NCBI RefSeq assembly: GCF_904849725.1
Contig: NC_058521.1
Coordinates: 562,546,176-562,610,175 of the forward strand
Direction: 5' to 3'
DNA length: 64,000 nt
Source: Hordeum vulgare subsp. vulgare
Lineage: Eukaryota; Streptophyta; Magnoliopsida; Poales; Poaceae
Shown: piece after piece, positions 35,405 to 46,083 of the stretch
Position numbering within the stretch: position 1 is the first letter of the stretch
Layout: the number at the start of each line of letters is the position of its first letter
Notes under the pieces: model-generated
Seen by the model: the letters and a program-made list of their open reading frames with translations, nothing else
Told to the model about the DNA's origin: nothing
Database searches by the model: none
Made by a program: the position numbers and the translations under genes

Positions 35405-36800
35405 ATTTACCATGGCATTGTGAGGCCATACCATGGCACCATGTCAGGCGTCATGTTTTCAAGCATGTATTTCATTTTTCTATAGTTGAAAAACCAATAA
35501 ACGACACGTTTGTGGTTGAGTCTTGCCACATGTATCCTTGAAATCACTTCCCATTGCTTGTAAAAGGCATGAGAATTTACTAAATAACAAGAGCATGGTT
35601 TTCCAGACCGTTCTTATGCACCTTTTCATGCACCTGTTGTTTGAATTTGAATTATGTGCATTAACGCCTAGATAATGCACATAATCTCCTAAATATGGCA
35701 AATGAGCCCGGAAAAAGTGCCAAATTTGAACACGGAGATTTGCATGGTGTATGTTCATCGTAGACAAAAAAACTCAAGGACAAAGGACAAAGGAAATTTT
35801 GGATTCCCCTTCAATCTTGGTGATTTCCCTTTCAAAACCATGAAACTTCCTCGGTGATGGTTCAATTTATGAAGGGCGTGCATGACAACATAAGCCAAAC
35901 CTTTTCAAATTTTTACCATGGCACCATGCGAGGTGTCATGTTTTTCAAGCATGTATTTCATTTTTCTATAGTTGAAAAATCAATAAACGACATGTTTGTG
36001 GTTGACTCTTGCCACACGTATCCTTGATATCACTGCCCGTTCCTTGTAAAAGGCATGAGAATATACTAAATGGCATGAGCATGGTTTTCCAAACCGTTCT
36101 TGTGCACCTTTTGAGGCACCGATTGTTGGAATTTGAATTGTGTGCATTGATGCCCAGTAAATGCACATAACCCCCTAAATATGGCAAATGAGCTCGAAAA
36201 AAGTGCGAAATTTTAAAACAGGGATTTGCAGGGTGTATGTTCATCCTAAAACACTCAAGGATAAGGGGCGAAGGAAATTTGGATTTCCCTTCAATCGTGG
36301 TGATTTCCCTCTCGAAACCATGAAACTTCCTCGGTGATTGTTCAATTTATGAAGGGCGTGCATGACGACATAAGCCAAACCTTCTCAATTTTTTACCATG
36401 GAACCATGAGAGGCGTCATGTTTTTCAAGCATGTATTTCATTTTTCTATAGTTGAAAAACAAACAAATGACATGTTTGTGGTTGACTCTTGCCACACGTA
36501 TCCTTGAAATCACTATCCATTCCTTGTGAAAGGCATGAAAATGTACTAAATACCATGATCATGGTTTTCTAGACCAATTTTTTGCACTTTTTCATGCACT
36601 GATTGTTTGAATCTGAATTATGTTCATTGATGCCTAGAAAAGGCACATAATCGCCTAAATATGGTAAATGAGCAAAGAAAAATGCCAAATTTGAACACAT
36701 TGCATTGGAGGGGTTATGTTCATCGTAGAAAAGAAACTGAATGACAAGTCAAGATGGAAATTTTGATTCCCCCTCAATCTCGGTGATTTACTATCCCACA
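35405..36800. repeat. Tandem triplet, about 480-bp unit
   Basis: TCATGTTTTTCAAGCATG-type text recurs at 35451, 35936 and 36416 (periods 485 and 480 bp). Each unit has ACCATGG-rich edges, TATAGTTGAAAAA and CTTCCTCGGTGAT. The 90-codon frames in it merely recur with the unit. Confidence 0.9.
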
Positions 36801-37082
36801 TGATTCATCTCTGTCGCCTGTGTGAACTGTGTGCGTTCACCCACACATCCAAAAGGGAAAAAGAAAACCCTCACCCCCTACCCACTCGCCAAACACTCCT
36901 CTACAACTTTGCATCTCGTCGACTTCTATCGCGGCGGCCACCCTAAGCTCGACAGCAGGCGGAGTTCGCGCTCGAAATGGAACGGGATTTCGCCCCTGCC
37001 GCCTATCTGCACCGACTTGCACCGACTTTGTGGACTCTGGTAGATTGGGGTTTTCTGCGGGATTGGGCCAGGGATTTTCTTC

Positions 37083-38690
37083 ATGGAGAAGGTACTTAAT
37101 TTAGCGAAATATTCACTCATCTCTTATCGCAGTCCGTCCAACATTCTTAATGAACCGGCGGAAATCACCATAAATTCTCATTTTTCATTCAAGTGTCCAC
37201 AGTGCGAGCACAAATCACGCAAGTGTGGTCGCGGCCAGCCAGAAACGAAGTTCTGTCTCACCATTCCGGATGACTTCATGAAGTGCTCGGTATGTTCAAT
37301 CTCACCCTACCATGGTCGGTATTGCCTAAATTTATGAACATATACATTATATTGCTACATTTGGATAAAAGCTACATGCGACACGCAGCCTAGACGTCGA
37401 AGACGTTTTTTGTTTTTTTCTTCTAAATTAGGGAAATTAATGATGTATTGTTCAATTAGTTACGCTCATATTTGCATCAAATATTTGTTACATTATCTAT
37501 TTATGATTATATATTTTTATACTTTGCTTTCAGCTATATATTCTTTTGTTCTCTAAGTTACTCCCATATTTGCATGTTGCTGTGTTATTCGAATATATCT
37601 AATTTACGGTCTTAATTTTCATTTCAAGCAGTACATCCCTTGCTTTGCAAGAACACGATTAGAAGGAAATCTTGGGTTTTACTTTGTTGATGACTCCATG
37701 GATGTCATATTGACAACGCGACATGGATTTACAATGACAGTTAGCTTAAAACATGATAAAGATGGTCACTCATATTTTTATGTGGACCTTTGAAGAAAAT
37801 TTCTAAGTTTTATGAACTCAAAGGTGACAATAAAATTCTAGTGTGTGCACCATAGTCTAGTCTAATTAACATGGATGTTTACTTCCCCGATGTCATCAGC
37901 CGATCACAATCTGATTTAGGTTAGTGTTCTTTCAACTTTCTCAATGTGGCATATTACTTCGCAAAATCAGGGTATTTGTTTTGACTAACTCATTACTATT
38001 TAAGCAACTAATTGTGATTATGTTTTCTGACCCCGTTCCTAGGTAGTAACAAATTATATTCACCAATTTATGCCTACTATATATTCTGTGTCATTTCTGA
38101 ATAAATAATACCTCTCCACCTTTCAAGCAGGATATGTTGGATGCATAGTTAACGATCTCTATGTTACTCGGCGTACCGAATTTCACTTGAAAGACTTGAA
38201 GCATGTCATAAAATTTGTTGATAATCGGATAGAGATAGCACAGCGTCTGAACGCTGGATTTTGGATGGGATTAATTCTACCTATGGTGCACATATTGAAC
38301 AAGACCAATTGTGTGCACAAAACGCTCGTACAAAGTCTTATTTTTATGTTTATATTCATAAACTATATATATCTTCAACGATATGTTACAATTGGTTTTT
38401 ATTCTACATTACAACAAAGATTGCCCGTTGCAGCTGCTCTTGAATTGATTTCCCGGCATGGTCGAATTATAATTGTGCCTGCTAATAACGCCAAAGTGAT
38501 TGTAAGGTACTGCATTTCCCGCATAAATGGAACCACTCAAATTAACAAGTTCTCGCTTGTCATGGCAATGCATCCACATAGGAAAACTGGAGACACTGTT
38601 TTACTCATGCTATATCAAGGCACGATAGGGTTCTTCCTTTTTATTGACGAGATGTCGAGTCATCGTGATCAAGCTGCTTCGAGAGGATAG
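37083..38690 (+). pseudogene. B3-domain-like (REM-type) pseudogene in CACTA-2
   Basis: A leader-like GC-richer stretch (36820-37080) precedes ATG 37083. The first clear exon ends at 37289 (KFCLTIPDDFMKCS, then GTATGT). The next starts at 37632 (YIPCFARTRLEGNLGFYFVDD) and continues VILTTRHGFTMTVSLKHD, then after a frameshift KISKFYELKGDNKILVCAP, ending near 37919. An exon at 38131 (GYVGCIVNDLYVTRRTEFHL) follows. A second unit ends ISRINGTTQINKFSLVMAM and HRKTGDTVLLMLYQGTIGFF. The patterns IP-x-x-F, a basic strand, and L-x-x-GD-x-x-L-(F/V) fit B3 DNA-binding folds, here twice as in REM proteins. The frameshift near 37790 and in-frame stops make it non-functional. The B3 assignment is by pattern, not search. 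Confidence 0.4.
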
Positions 38691-38699
38691 TTGTGGTTA

Positions 38700-40060
38700 T
38701 TGGCCCTCGGCCTATGCTAGTTGTTAGTATGTTAAGTATGTAGATATGGACCATATGGTTGTCAAAATTGTTAAGTATCGTGTTACCGAGGTCCTCCTTG
38801 TGTTGAATAGTGTCACTACTATATATGTTACTCAAAAGTTGTTAGCTAAGTTCTTAAATTTCCATGAAAAGTATCGTACACACTTCATTCAGTTTAAGCG
38901 CGTGCATTGTAGAGTAGAGGTTGTACATGTTTTCAACATGGTGATCAACATAGATGTCTAGAAGAACATATTAATTGTTCATATTGGAAATTGAGATAAT
39001 GTATGGATATGTCAGCCCATACAATTGACATATTTGACATGCATGAACAAATAAATAGTTCGGCGAGTAATTTACAAACCATAAGCTCACTAATTTGCAA
39101 GAATATAATGAACCGCGCACGCACAAAAGAGCTACCGTGCACTTGACGCCGACCCACCACACACATCAGCCATCATCCATCAGCGTGTCGATCATGGGCT
39201 TAGTGGGAGCGGAGGTTGCCAAGTCGATGACCTACACAACTTGATCAATCGAGGCTGGGGCAGACTCGACATCGGGGATTACCGGTACTGCCTCAGGCAA
39301 ACCGCTCACCACATCTACCGCGCCCGCCTGGTGTGCCTAGCGATGTTCGGCGAGACGATGTTGGCTCTAGCCAGGGCTACCGTGACACACCCCAAGCATG
39401 CCCTGGTGATGTCCCGTGTTGTGCCCCTCTCCATCTGGGACATAAGCATGTGCCTCGTGTGCGCCGTCCGCACAATCCGTCGCACTCTCCGCCGAGCTAG
39501 CAGTATTGCTTAATGGTGATCCCTGCCCGCTTTTAGGACAACCCTGGCTAACCTGGCAGCTTGCTCGTACCGTCTTTCGTGCTTCCTCTAGCCGTCGTCG
39601 GGAGAGGTGGCAGCATGGCCGTCGACCACCAAGCCAATCATCGTGCCTTCATTCCACCGACGCACAACTCCATCTTGTCATCGGCCGTTGGGGTATGCTA
39701 GTATGTATGGGTAACTAGATAGCAAGTAGGCCAGTAGTGAGTCACCTTCAGCGGCCATTGTTGTGGTTATTTATAGCTAGGAGCTGGCTAGGGGATTGGG
39801 GATTTTACAATACTGATGTGGAGCACGGGAAGCCTTCCCTAGAGCGCGGTAGACTAAAAGTGGAGCACACAACCCGAAAACCGTATGCGGTGTCACGTGT
39901 TATCACACATGTGTAAACATAAGGAAACATATGTGTAACTTACTAATCATCGCACACAAGTAGTCGCATATGCATCGTGTGCAATACTGCTAGCCACCGC
40001 AAGCAACTAGTTTGCATTTTTCAAAGTTTTTTCTACACACAGAATCGCACATGAATTAAC
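38700..40060. other. CACTA-2 sequence without a recognised gene
   Basis: The region 39170-39720 is GC-richer, with a 90-codon frame at 39241-39513 that I cannot assign. From 39860 subterminal CGCACAC and TGTGTGA motifs begin. Confidence 0.4.
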
Positions 40061-40600
40061 TGTAGTAACCGTATGTGTTATATTTTCTCATCGCAAGCAG
40101 TTCATCCGAGTGGGCTATTTGCCATGTATCACACACATCTTGTTTACAAGAATCGTGTGTGTTCTTTTGGCTCATCGCAAACAGTTCATCTATGTGAACT
40201 ATATGCCGCATATCACACACATCTTGTTAAACTGAACCGTTTATGTTGTGTATCCTAATCGGAAATAGTTTGTCCGAGTGAATTGTATGTCATATATCGC
40301 ACACACCTTGATCTGGCTGGCCGTTTCTGTTGCATTCCCTAATACCAAACAGTTCATCCGAGCGAACTATATGCCGTATATCGCACACACCTTAATATAG
40401 TTGTTTGTTTCTGTTGTTCTACTTCATAGAAAACGGTTCTTATAGATTAACCATATGTCACACATCGCACCCAAGTATAATATGAACCGTGTTTGATGTC
40501 TTCGCCATCGCAAACATTTTGCATCTTTTTTATAGCTTTTTAGCATCACCGTTTGCAATTAATGCACCGCACACAGTTTCGTCGAAGGGTCTCTGATTGT
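40060..40600. repeat. CACTA-2 subterminal array, 84-bp unit
   Basis: TTCATCC-type landmarks recur at 40101, 40185, 40269, 40353 and about 40437, exactly 84 bp apart. Each unit holds ATATCGCACACACCTT and AAACAGTTCATCCGAG. The TIR follows at 40613-40631. Confidence 0.88.
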
Positions 40601-40634
40601 AGTGTCGCATTTGGACAATCCTGCAGTAGTGGGG

Positions 40635-40826
40635 GTTTCTAGTTACAGAGAGTGTTGAACCCTTGTCCAGGATCTCGAGGGTGGCTTATATAGAGTTCGT
40701 CAGGACCCGTTGTGCGTCATTACAAGGGCAATCAATGCGAGTAAATACATGTGTTACTGGAAACTACAACCCTAACTATGGTCGTTACTGGTAAGCTAGT
40801 CATGACATCACTTAATGTGTGGTGTT
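40635..40826 (-). mobile_element. Continuation of the oldest block B LTR
   Basis: After CACTA-2, GTTTCTAGTTACAGAGAGTG and a minus-strand TATA (CTATATAAGCC, about 40688) continue LTR-like sequence. The far boundary is not visible; 40826 is approximate. Confidence 0.4.
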
Positions 40827-42716
40827 AAGTCCCTTGATTTGTGCTTCACTTATATCTTTTGAGCTTAGCAATTTCTCTAGTACTTCACTTATACATTTTA
40901 GAGCATGGTGGCATGTCGATTTTATAGAAATAATTGCACTCTCATTCTTCACTTATATTTGTTTTAGAGTTAATAAATAGCAATGGTAATTTGGATGGGT
41001 GATAATACGAGTTCAAAAGTAATAAGTATTCAATGAGTACATAATCAAATCCACATGTAGCACATAAAAGAGCAATCATGGTTAATGATATTAACGTTGT
41101 AATGTGAAAGAGCATGAGTGCAAGATCATTGATTGATGAGAGTATCGGGAATTAACTTGATGTTCATATAAATATTTTTATGGCATGGTGATGATGTGTG
41201 AGCATACTTATTCTTCATTGAAATCCTAGTGTCATTTAAGTCAGGGAGCGCGATGGTTAACTCCTACCAACCTCCTCCCTAGGGGCATGCAAGTAGTGTT
41301 TTGCTTCGAGAGAGCTAATAAAATCTTGCAATAAGTATGTGAGCTCTTTATGACTAATGTGAATCCATAGATATACACAGTCTTACCTCCGCATATTTGC
41401 AAGCCTCGTCGGTATCGTGCATTGCCCATTCTCACCTCTAGAATCAGTGCAACTTTCGTCGGTGCATCCAAACCCCGTGACATCATACGCTCTGTTGAAC
41501 ATAACCCTCATTATATCTTCCTCAAAACAGCCCTCATACTTACCTATCATGGCATTTTCGTAGCCATTCCGAGATATATTGCCATGCAACTTCCACCATC
41601 ACTTCATATGACTTATACTTCCATTGTCATATTACTTTGCATGATCATAAGATAGCTAGGGTGATATTTAGATGGCTTGTACGTTTTTTCATATCTTTTC
41701 CTACGCTAGATCATTGCACATCCTGGTACACTTCCAGCGGCATGCATATAGAGTCATATCTTCCTATTAGTTTTTCATATTGAGTTGTAAGTAAATAAAA
41801 GTGTGAAGATCGTCATTATTTAGGGCACTGTCTCGGTGAGGAAAGGATGATGGAGACAATGATTCCCCCACAAGTTGGGATGAGACTCTAGACGAAAAGT
41901 AAAAAAAGAAGAGAAGAGAGAAATAGAAAAAGAGAAAACAAAAAAATGAGAGAAAAGAGAGAAGCGGTGCTACTACGTCTTATTCCACACTTGTACCTCA
42001 AAGTGGCACCATGTTCTTTATATCGAGAGTCTCTTGTTTTGTCACTTTCATGTGCTAGTGGGAATTTTTCATTATAGAACTTTGCTTGTATATTCCGTTC
42101 ACCGGCTTCATCAATTGCCCGACGTCGTCATGAGCAAACAAGTTAGATGCATACCCATTTAGCTTCAATTGAAATTTCATACACCTATAGCTCTAGTGCA
42201 TCTGTTGCATGGAAATCCCTACTCCTTGCATTGATATCTATTGATGGACATCTCCATAGCCCGTTCATACACCTAGTTGATGTGATAATGTCTTCTCCAA
42301 TTTCACCCCTTTGAAACCTATCACCTTATTCTTTTCCACCTTTATCATATATCCATGGTTCACGCTCATATATTCCGCAAGTAATAAAAAGTTGAAGCAC
42401 GTTAAAAAGTACGATCCAATTGCCTCACTTGACACCGTGGTGCTTAACATTTGTATTTATATGGTGAGGATGGAGCCATGCTATATTTATATGATAAAAT
42501 GTATAGGGGGTGAACATTCTTTAAGGATTGTATGCTTTAAAACTTAATGATTATGTTGCCTATGTTTATAAGCATTACTATGTTGATGTTTATTAATTCA
42601 TCATCTATTAATGATCAAACATGCAATAGATTAAATATTGGGTAGCATGTCCCATCAAAAATTCTGTTTTTATCATTTACCTACTCAAGGACGAGCAGGA
42701 ATTAAGCTTGGGGATG
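40827..42716 (+). mobile_element. 3' untranslated interior of a plus-strand Gypsy element
   Basis: The text from about 41250 to 42700 (for example GTGAGGAAAGGATGATGG and CCCCACAAGTTGGGATGAG) matches what usually lies between integrase and the 3' LTR in abundant Triticeae Gypsy families. It ends with the polypurine-like AAGCTTGGGGATG directly before the LTR. No coding frame is present, and the left boundary is approximate. Confidence 0.65.
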
Positions 42717-42997
42717 TGTATACGTCTCCAACGTATATATATATTTTTTATTGTTTCATGCTATTATATTATCATTCTAGGATATATTTTAAGTGTTTAT
42801 TTACCAATCAATATTATTTTTGAGCACTAAACTATTAAATCAGTACCTAGTGTCAGTCGTTATTTCCTGCATGTTTTTGGTTTTCAGGTTTACAGTGTCA
42901 AACGAAGTTCAATTGCCACAAAACTTTAATATGATTTTTTTGGACCAAAAGAAGACATGGAAGCTTCGGGAGGAGAACACGGGCCTCACGAGGGAAG
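42717..42997 (+). mobile_element. 3' LTR fragment of that Gypsy element
   Basis: It starts TGTATACGTCTCCAACGTAT (one extra base relative to the family TGATACG) and is cut at 42997 by another LTR. The five bases before that insertion are GGAAG. Confidence 0.75.
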
Positions 42998-43565
42998 TGA
43001 TAACCCACAAGTGTAGGGGATCATTTGTAGCCTTTTTCGATAAGTAAGAGTATCGAACCCAACGAGGAGCTAAAGATAGAATTGATATTCTCTCAAGTTC
43101 TATCGACCACCGATACAACTCTACACACGCTAACACTTAGTTTACCTAGAACAAGTATGAAACTACTTTACAGGAAGGAAACTAGAAGTATTTAGTAGGT
43201 GTAATAGATAGGTTTGCAAGATAATAAAGAATGTGAAAATAAATGTTAGGTAGTGTTTTAGATAAATATTAATTTAGTTAGTTGTTTAGTAGAAAGGTTT
43301 TTTTGTAACACAAGAGAAGGATTGTCCATAGGAAATTGAATATAACATGATAGATACTTATCATATGCAATGAAGGAGAGGCATACGCTAACACACTTTC
43401 CGTACTTGGATCATACTCACTTATGATTGGAACTCTAGAAAGCATCCTCAACTACTAAAGATCACTAACGTAAAACCCAACCATAGCATTAAACATCAAG
43501 TCCTCTTTACTCCCATAGGCAAACAATCCCCTTACTCGGATGTACGCTTCTGTCACTCTAGCCAC
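42998..43565 (-). mobile_element. Gypsy-type LTR, left piece, split by the Copia-type element
   Basis: It begins TGATAACCCACAAGTGTAGG, an LTR end in reverse orientation. It continues at 54040 after the 10.5-kb insertion, with GCCAC duplicated at the break. Confidence 0.8.
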
Positions 43566-46071
43566 TGAAAAAACCTCGATGACGCCTAGAGGGGGGTGAA
43601 TAGGCTATTTAAAAACTTCTTCGGATTTGGCTTAAACCTAATGCGGAAATAAACTAAGAGGATACTTTTCAAGCACAAATCCTAAATGCAATAGGCACCG
43701 CAACGTGTATCAACAACACGATCTACCAAGATGGACACAATACAGTTACTAACAAGCACAAGCAAGTTACACAAACTTACTTGAGCTATATCACCCGACA
43801 AGTAGGTGAACGACACAAGATACTAGATCACACTATAGCACACGATATATCAAAAGCTGCAAGTGTGAACGTGTGGATATAGAGGGTATGCTTGAACGAT
43901 TAATCTTGTACAAAGAAATAGCCAACACAATATAATGAGCACAAACAATATGCAATGTATGTATGCTCAAGTAACACAAGTAAACCACAAGTAAGGAGTT
44001 AGGGTTAAGGATAACCAAGGTCACTGAGACAAAGATGTATCCCGATGTTCACTTCCTTGGAGGGAAGCTAGTCACCGTTAGAGAGGTGGATGTTACCACG
44101 AAGGCACACCAACGCCACGAAGGCTCACCCTATTCTCCCTTTGAGATAACACCACGAAGGCGTTTCTCAACCACTAGTGGTAAGCCTTTGAGGTGGCTTC
44201 CAAACCCTCACAAACTTTTCCGGGGGGTAACCACACGGATTGATTCCTCTCCGAAGAACTCCTACCGCCTAGGAGTATCCAACCTCCAAGAGTAACAACA
44301 TCACGGGGAATGCTCAAAACTTGCTCAAATCTCAAATACCTTGGGTTGAGAGAAGGAGAGGGAGACGATCTATCTTTTGATTGGAACAACTCTCAAAGGG
44401 GCTCACAAATGCTCTTGGGATCTAAGATTTGGTGTGAGCAAATGTGTGTAGGGTAAAATGTGTTCTTATGAGGATATGGTTGTGTTGGGCCCCCTCTCAC
44501 GAAGTGGGACGGGTATATATAGTGGGGAGTGTAAAACAGCCGTTGGGGACACTTTAAGTCACACAGGGGTCGGACATCCGGCAGTTCATGGATGTCCGGG
44601 CGTCCACAAGGAGTCAGACGTCCGACAGGGGTCGGTCGTCCGAGGGCTGTAGATATGTCTAGAATCACTATGGAGTTGAACATGGACCGGACGTCTGGAG
44701 AAGGCCGGAAGTCCGAGTTATTCGAATCAAACTTCTCTGGTGCAAGATTCCGGATTTCCGAAGGGGACGGACGTCCGGCCCTCGAACGTCCGGAGTGAGC
44801 CGGAAGTTCGAGTTATATGGCTCAAGTTCTTCTGGTGCAGAGCTCCGGATTTCCGAAGCTGGTCGGTTGACCGGCCCTCGGACGTCCGGAGGGAGCCGGA
44901 AGTCCGAGTTATATGGCTCTGATCTCTCTGGTATACGATTCCGGATTTCCAAAGTTGGTCGGACGTCCGGCCCTCGGACGTCCGGAGGGAGCCGGAAGTC
45001 CGAGTTATATGGCTCAAGTTTCTCTGGTGCAAGGTTCCGGATTTCCGAAGGAGGTCGGACGTCCGGCCCTCGGACGTCCGGAGGAGGCGAGAAGTCCGAG
45101 ACATTGCTTATGTTTTGAGATAAGAGCAGAACAGTGGAGATGAGGTATGAGCAGAAAAGTAGAGATGTAGTTTGAGCAAGTTCATCGCAAAACCTGTGAT
45201 CCCCTCTTAATAGTGCAGGATCCCTAAAGACTCAAGAATCATAAAAGGGGTACTGATGATCCATACTTGAGTGTATACTTTTATTCGCTAATCATCACTC
45301 CGCACCACTAACGTCAAAGGAACTGATACCTTTGAGTTATCCCTTTCACTTGAGCTTGATGTTGTTGTTCCTTCTTGGCTCAAGTTGAAAGCAAGACATG
45401 ATGAAGTCTTCAAGCAGCTCTCCCATACACAATGTGGAAAGCCTAGCTTACGTATTCATCTTCATTTGTCCACCATGTGAACATCCACAAGAATCAAGCA
45501 TGTAGTGCTCAGGAATGCTTATCTTGATCTTGTCCTTGTTAGCACATGAGCTTGTCCTTATCAACACATGATCATTAACAATAGTTTCAATGATATATTC
45601 GAGCTGATCCACTTGAACTTGCACACCACAATCTTGATGACGATGACCACTTGACGTCATTCTTCATGGGTTGTATGAGATCTTACTTTTGACGCAAGCC
45701 CATGGAAGCACACCTAACCCCCACATAGGACTCTCACAAAGACCATGGGTTAGTACACAAACACGTAATGGACAATGCTTACCATACCATGGGATCACTT
45801 GATCCCTCCTGGTACATCTTATACGCTTTGTGTGTTGATCATCTTGATTTACTCTTTGTCTGAGATCTTGATCAACCTAGTGTTTCTATGACCATTCTTT
45901 GGATAATACCTTGAATACCATCTTGGTCATCATATAAACTCCTTGAACCCAACAGATGGACTTCAAGAAGTGCCTATGGACAAATCCTATAAATATAACT
46001 TAAGGCAACCATTAGTCCATAGGAATTGTCATCAATTACCAAAACCACATATGGAGATATATGCTCTAACA
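43566..46071 (-). repeat. 3' LTR of the Copia-type element
   Basis: It is 2506 bp. In element orientation it starts TGTTAGAGCATATATCTCC and ends GAGGTTTTTTCA. A TATA box reads CTATATATACCC on the minus strand at about 44512-44522. Confidence 0.93.
44572..45097 (-). repeat. CGGACGTCCG minisatellite in the 3' LTR
   Basis: The about 95-bp unit is marked by AGTCCGAGTT at 44710, 44804 (one mismatch), 44901 and 44998. It carries the perfect palindrome CGGACGTCCG and GGATTTCCGAA. Looser copies extend to 44572, about 50 bp from the TATA box. Confidence 0.9.
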
Positions 46072-46083
46072 ATCTCCCCCATT
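46072..46083 (-). promoter_or_regulatory. Polypurine tract of the Copia-type element
   Basis: The minus strand reads AATGGGGGAGAT immediately before TGTTAGAGC of the 3' LTR. This is the priming site for plus-strand DNA synthesis. Confidence 0.88.

Larger units (their letters stand above)
15752..40631. mobile_element. Second CACTA-like element (CACTA-2), heavily invaded
   Basis: The right end is clear: the minus strand reads CACTACTGCAGGATTGTCC inward from 40631, followed by subterminal repeats rich in CGCACAC. The proposed left end is CACTAG at 15752. It shares little beyond CACTA with the right TIR, but GGG flanks both ends (15749-15751 and 40632-40634), CGCACAC motifs follow it, and removing the element rejoins plausible LTR sequence. 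The left boundary is therefore inference. Its own sequence is 15752-16321, 31559-32676 and about 35404-40631. No transposase ORF was recognised. Confidence 0.55.

Noticed and set aside
41241..41655. Short frames on both strands around 41241-41655
   Set aside because: They lie in the usual non-coding 3' interior of a Gypsy element and show no protein features.
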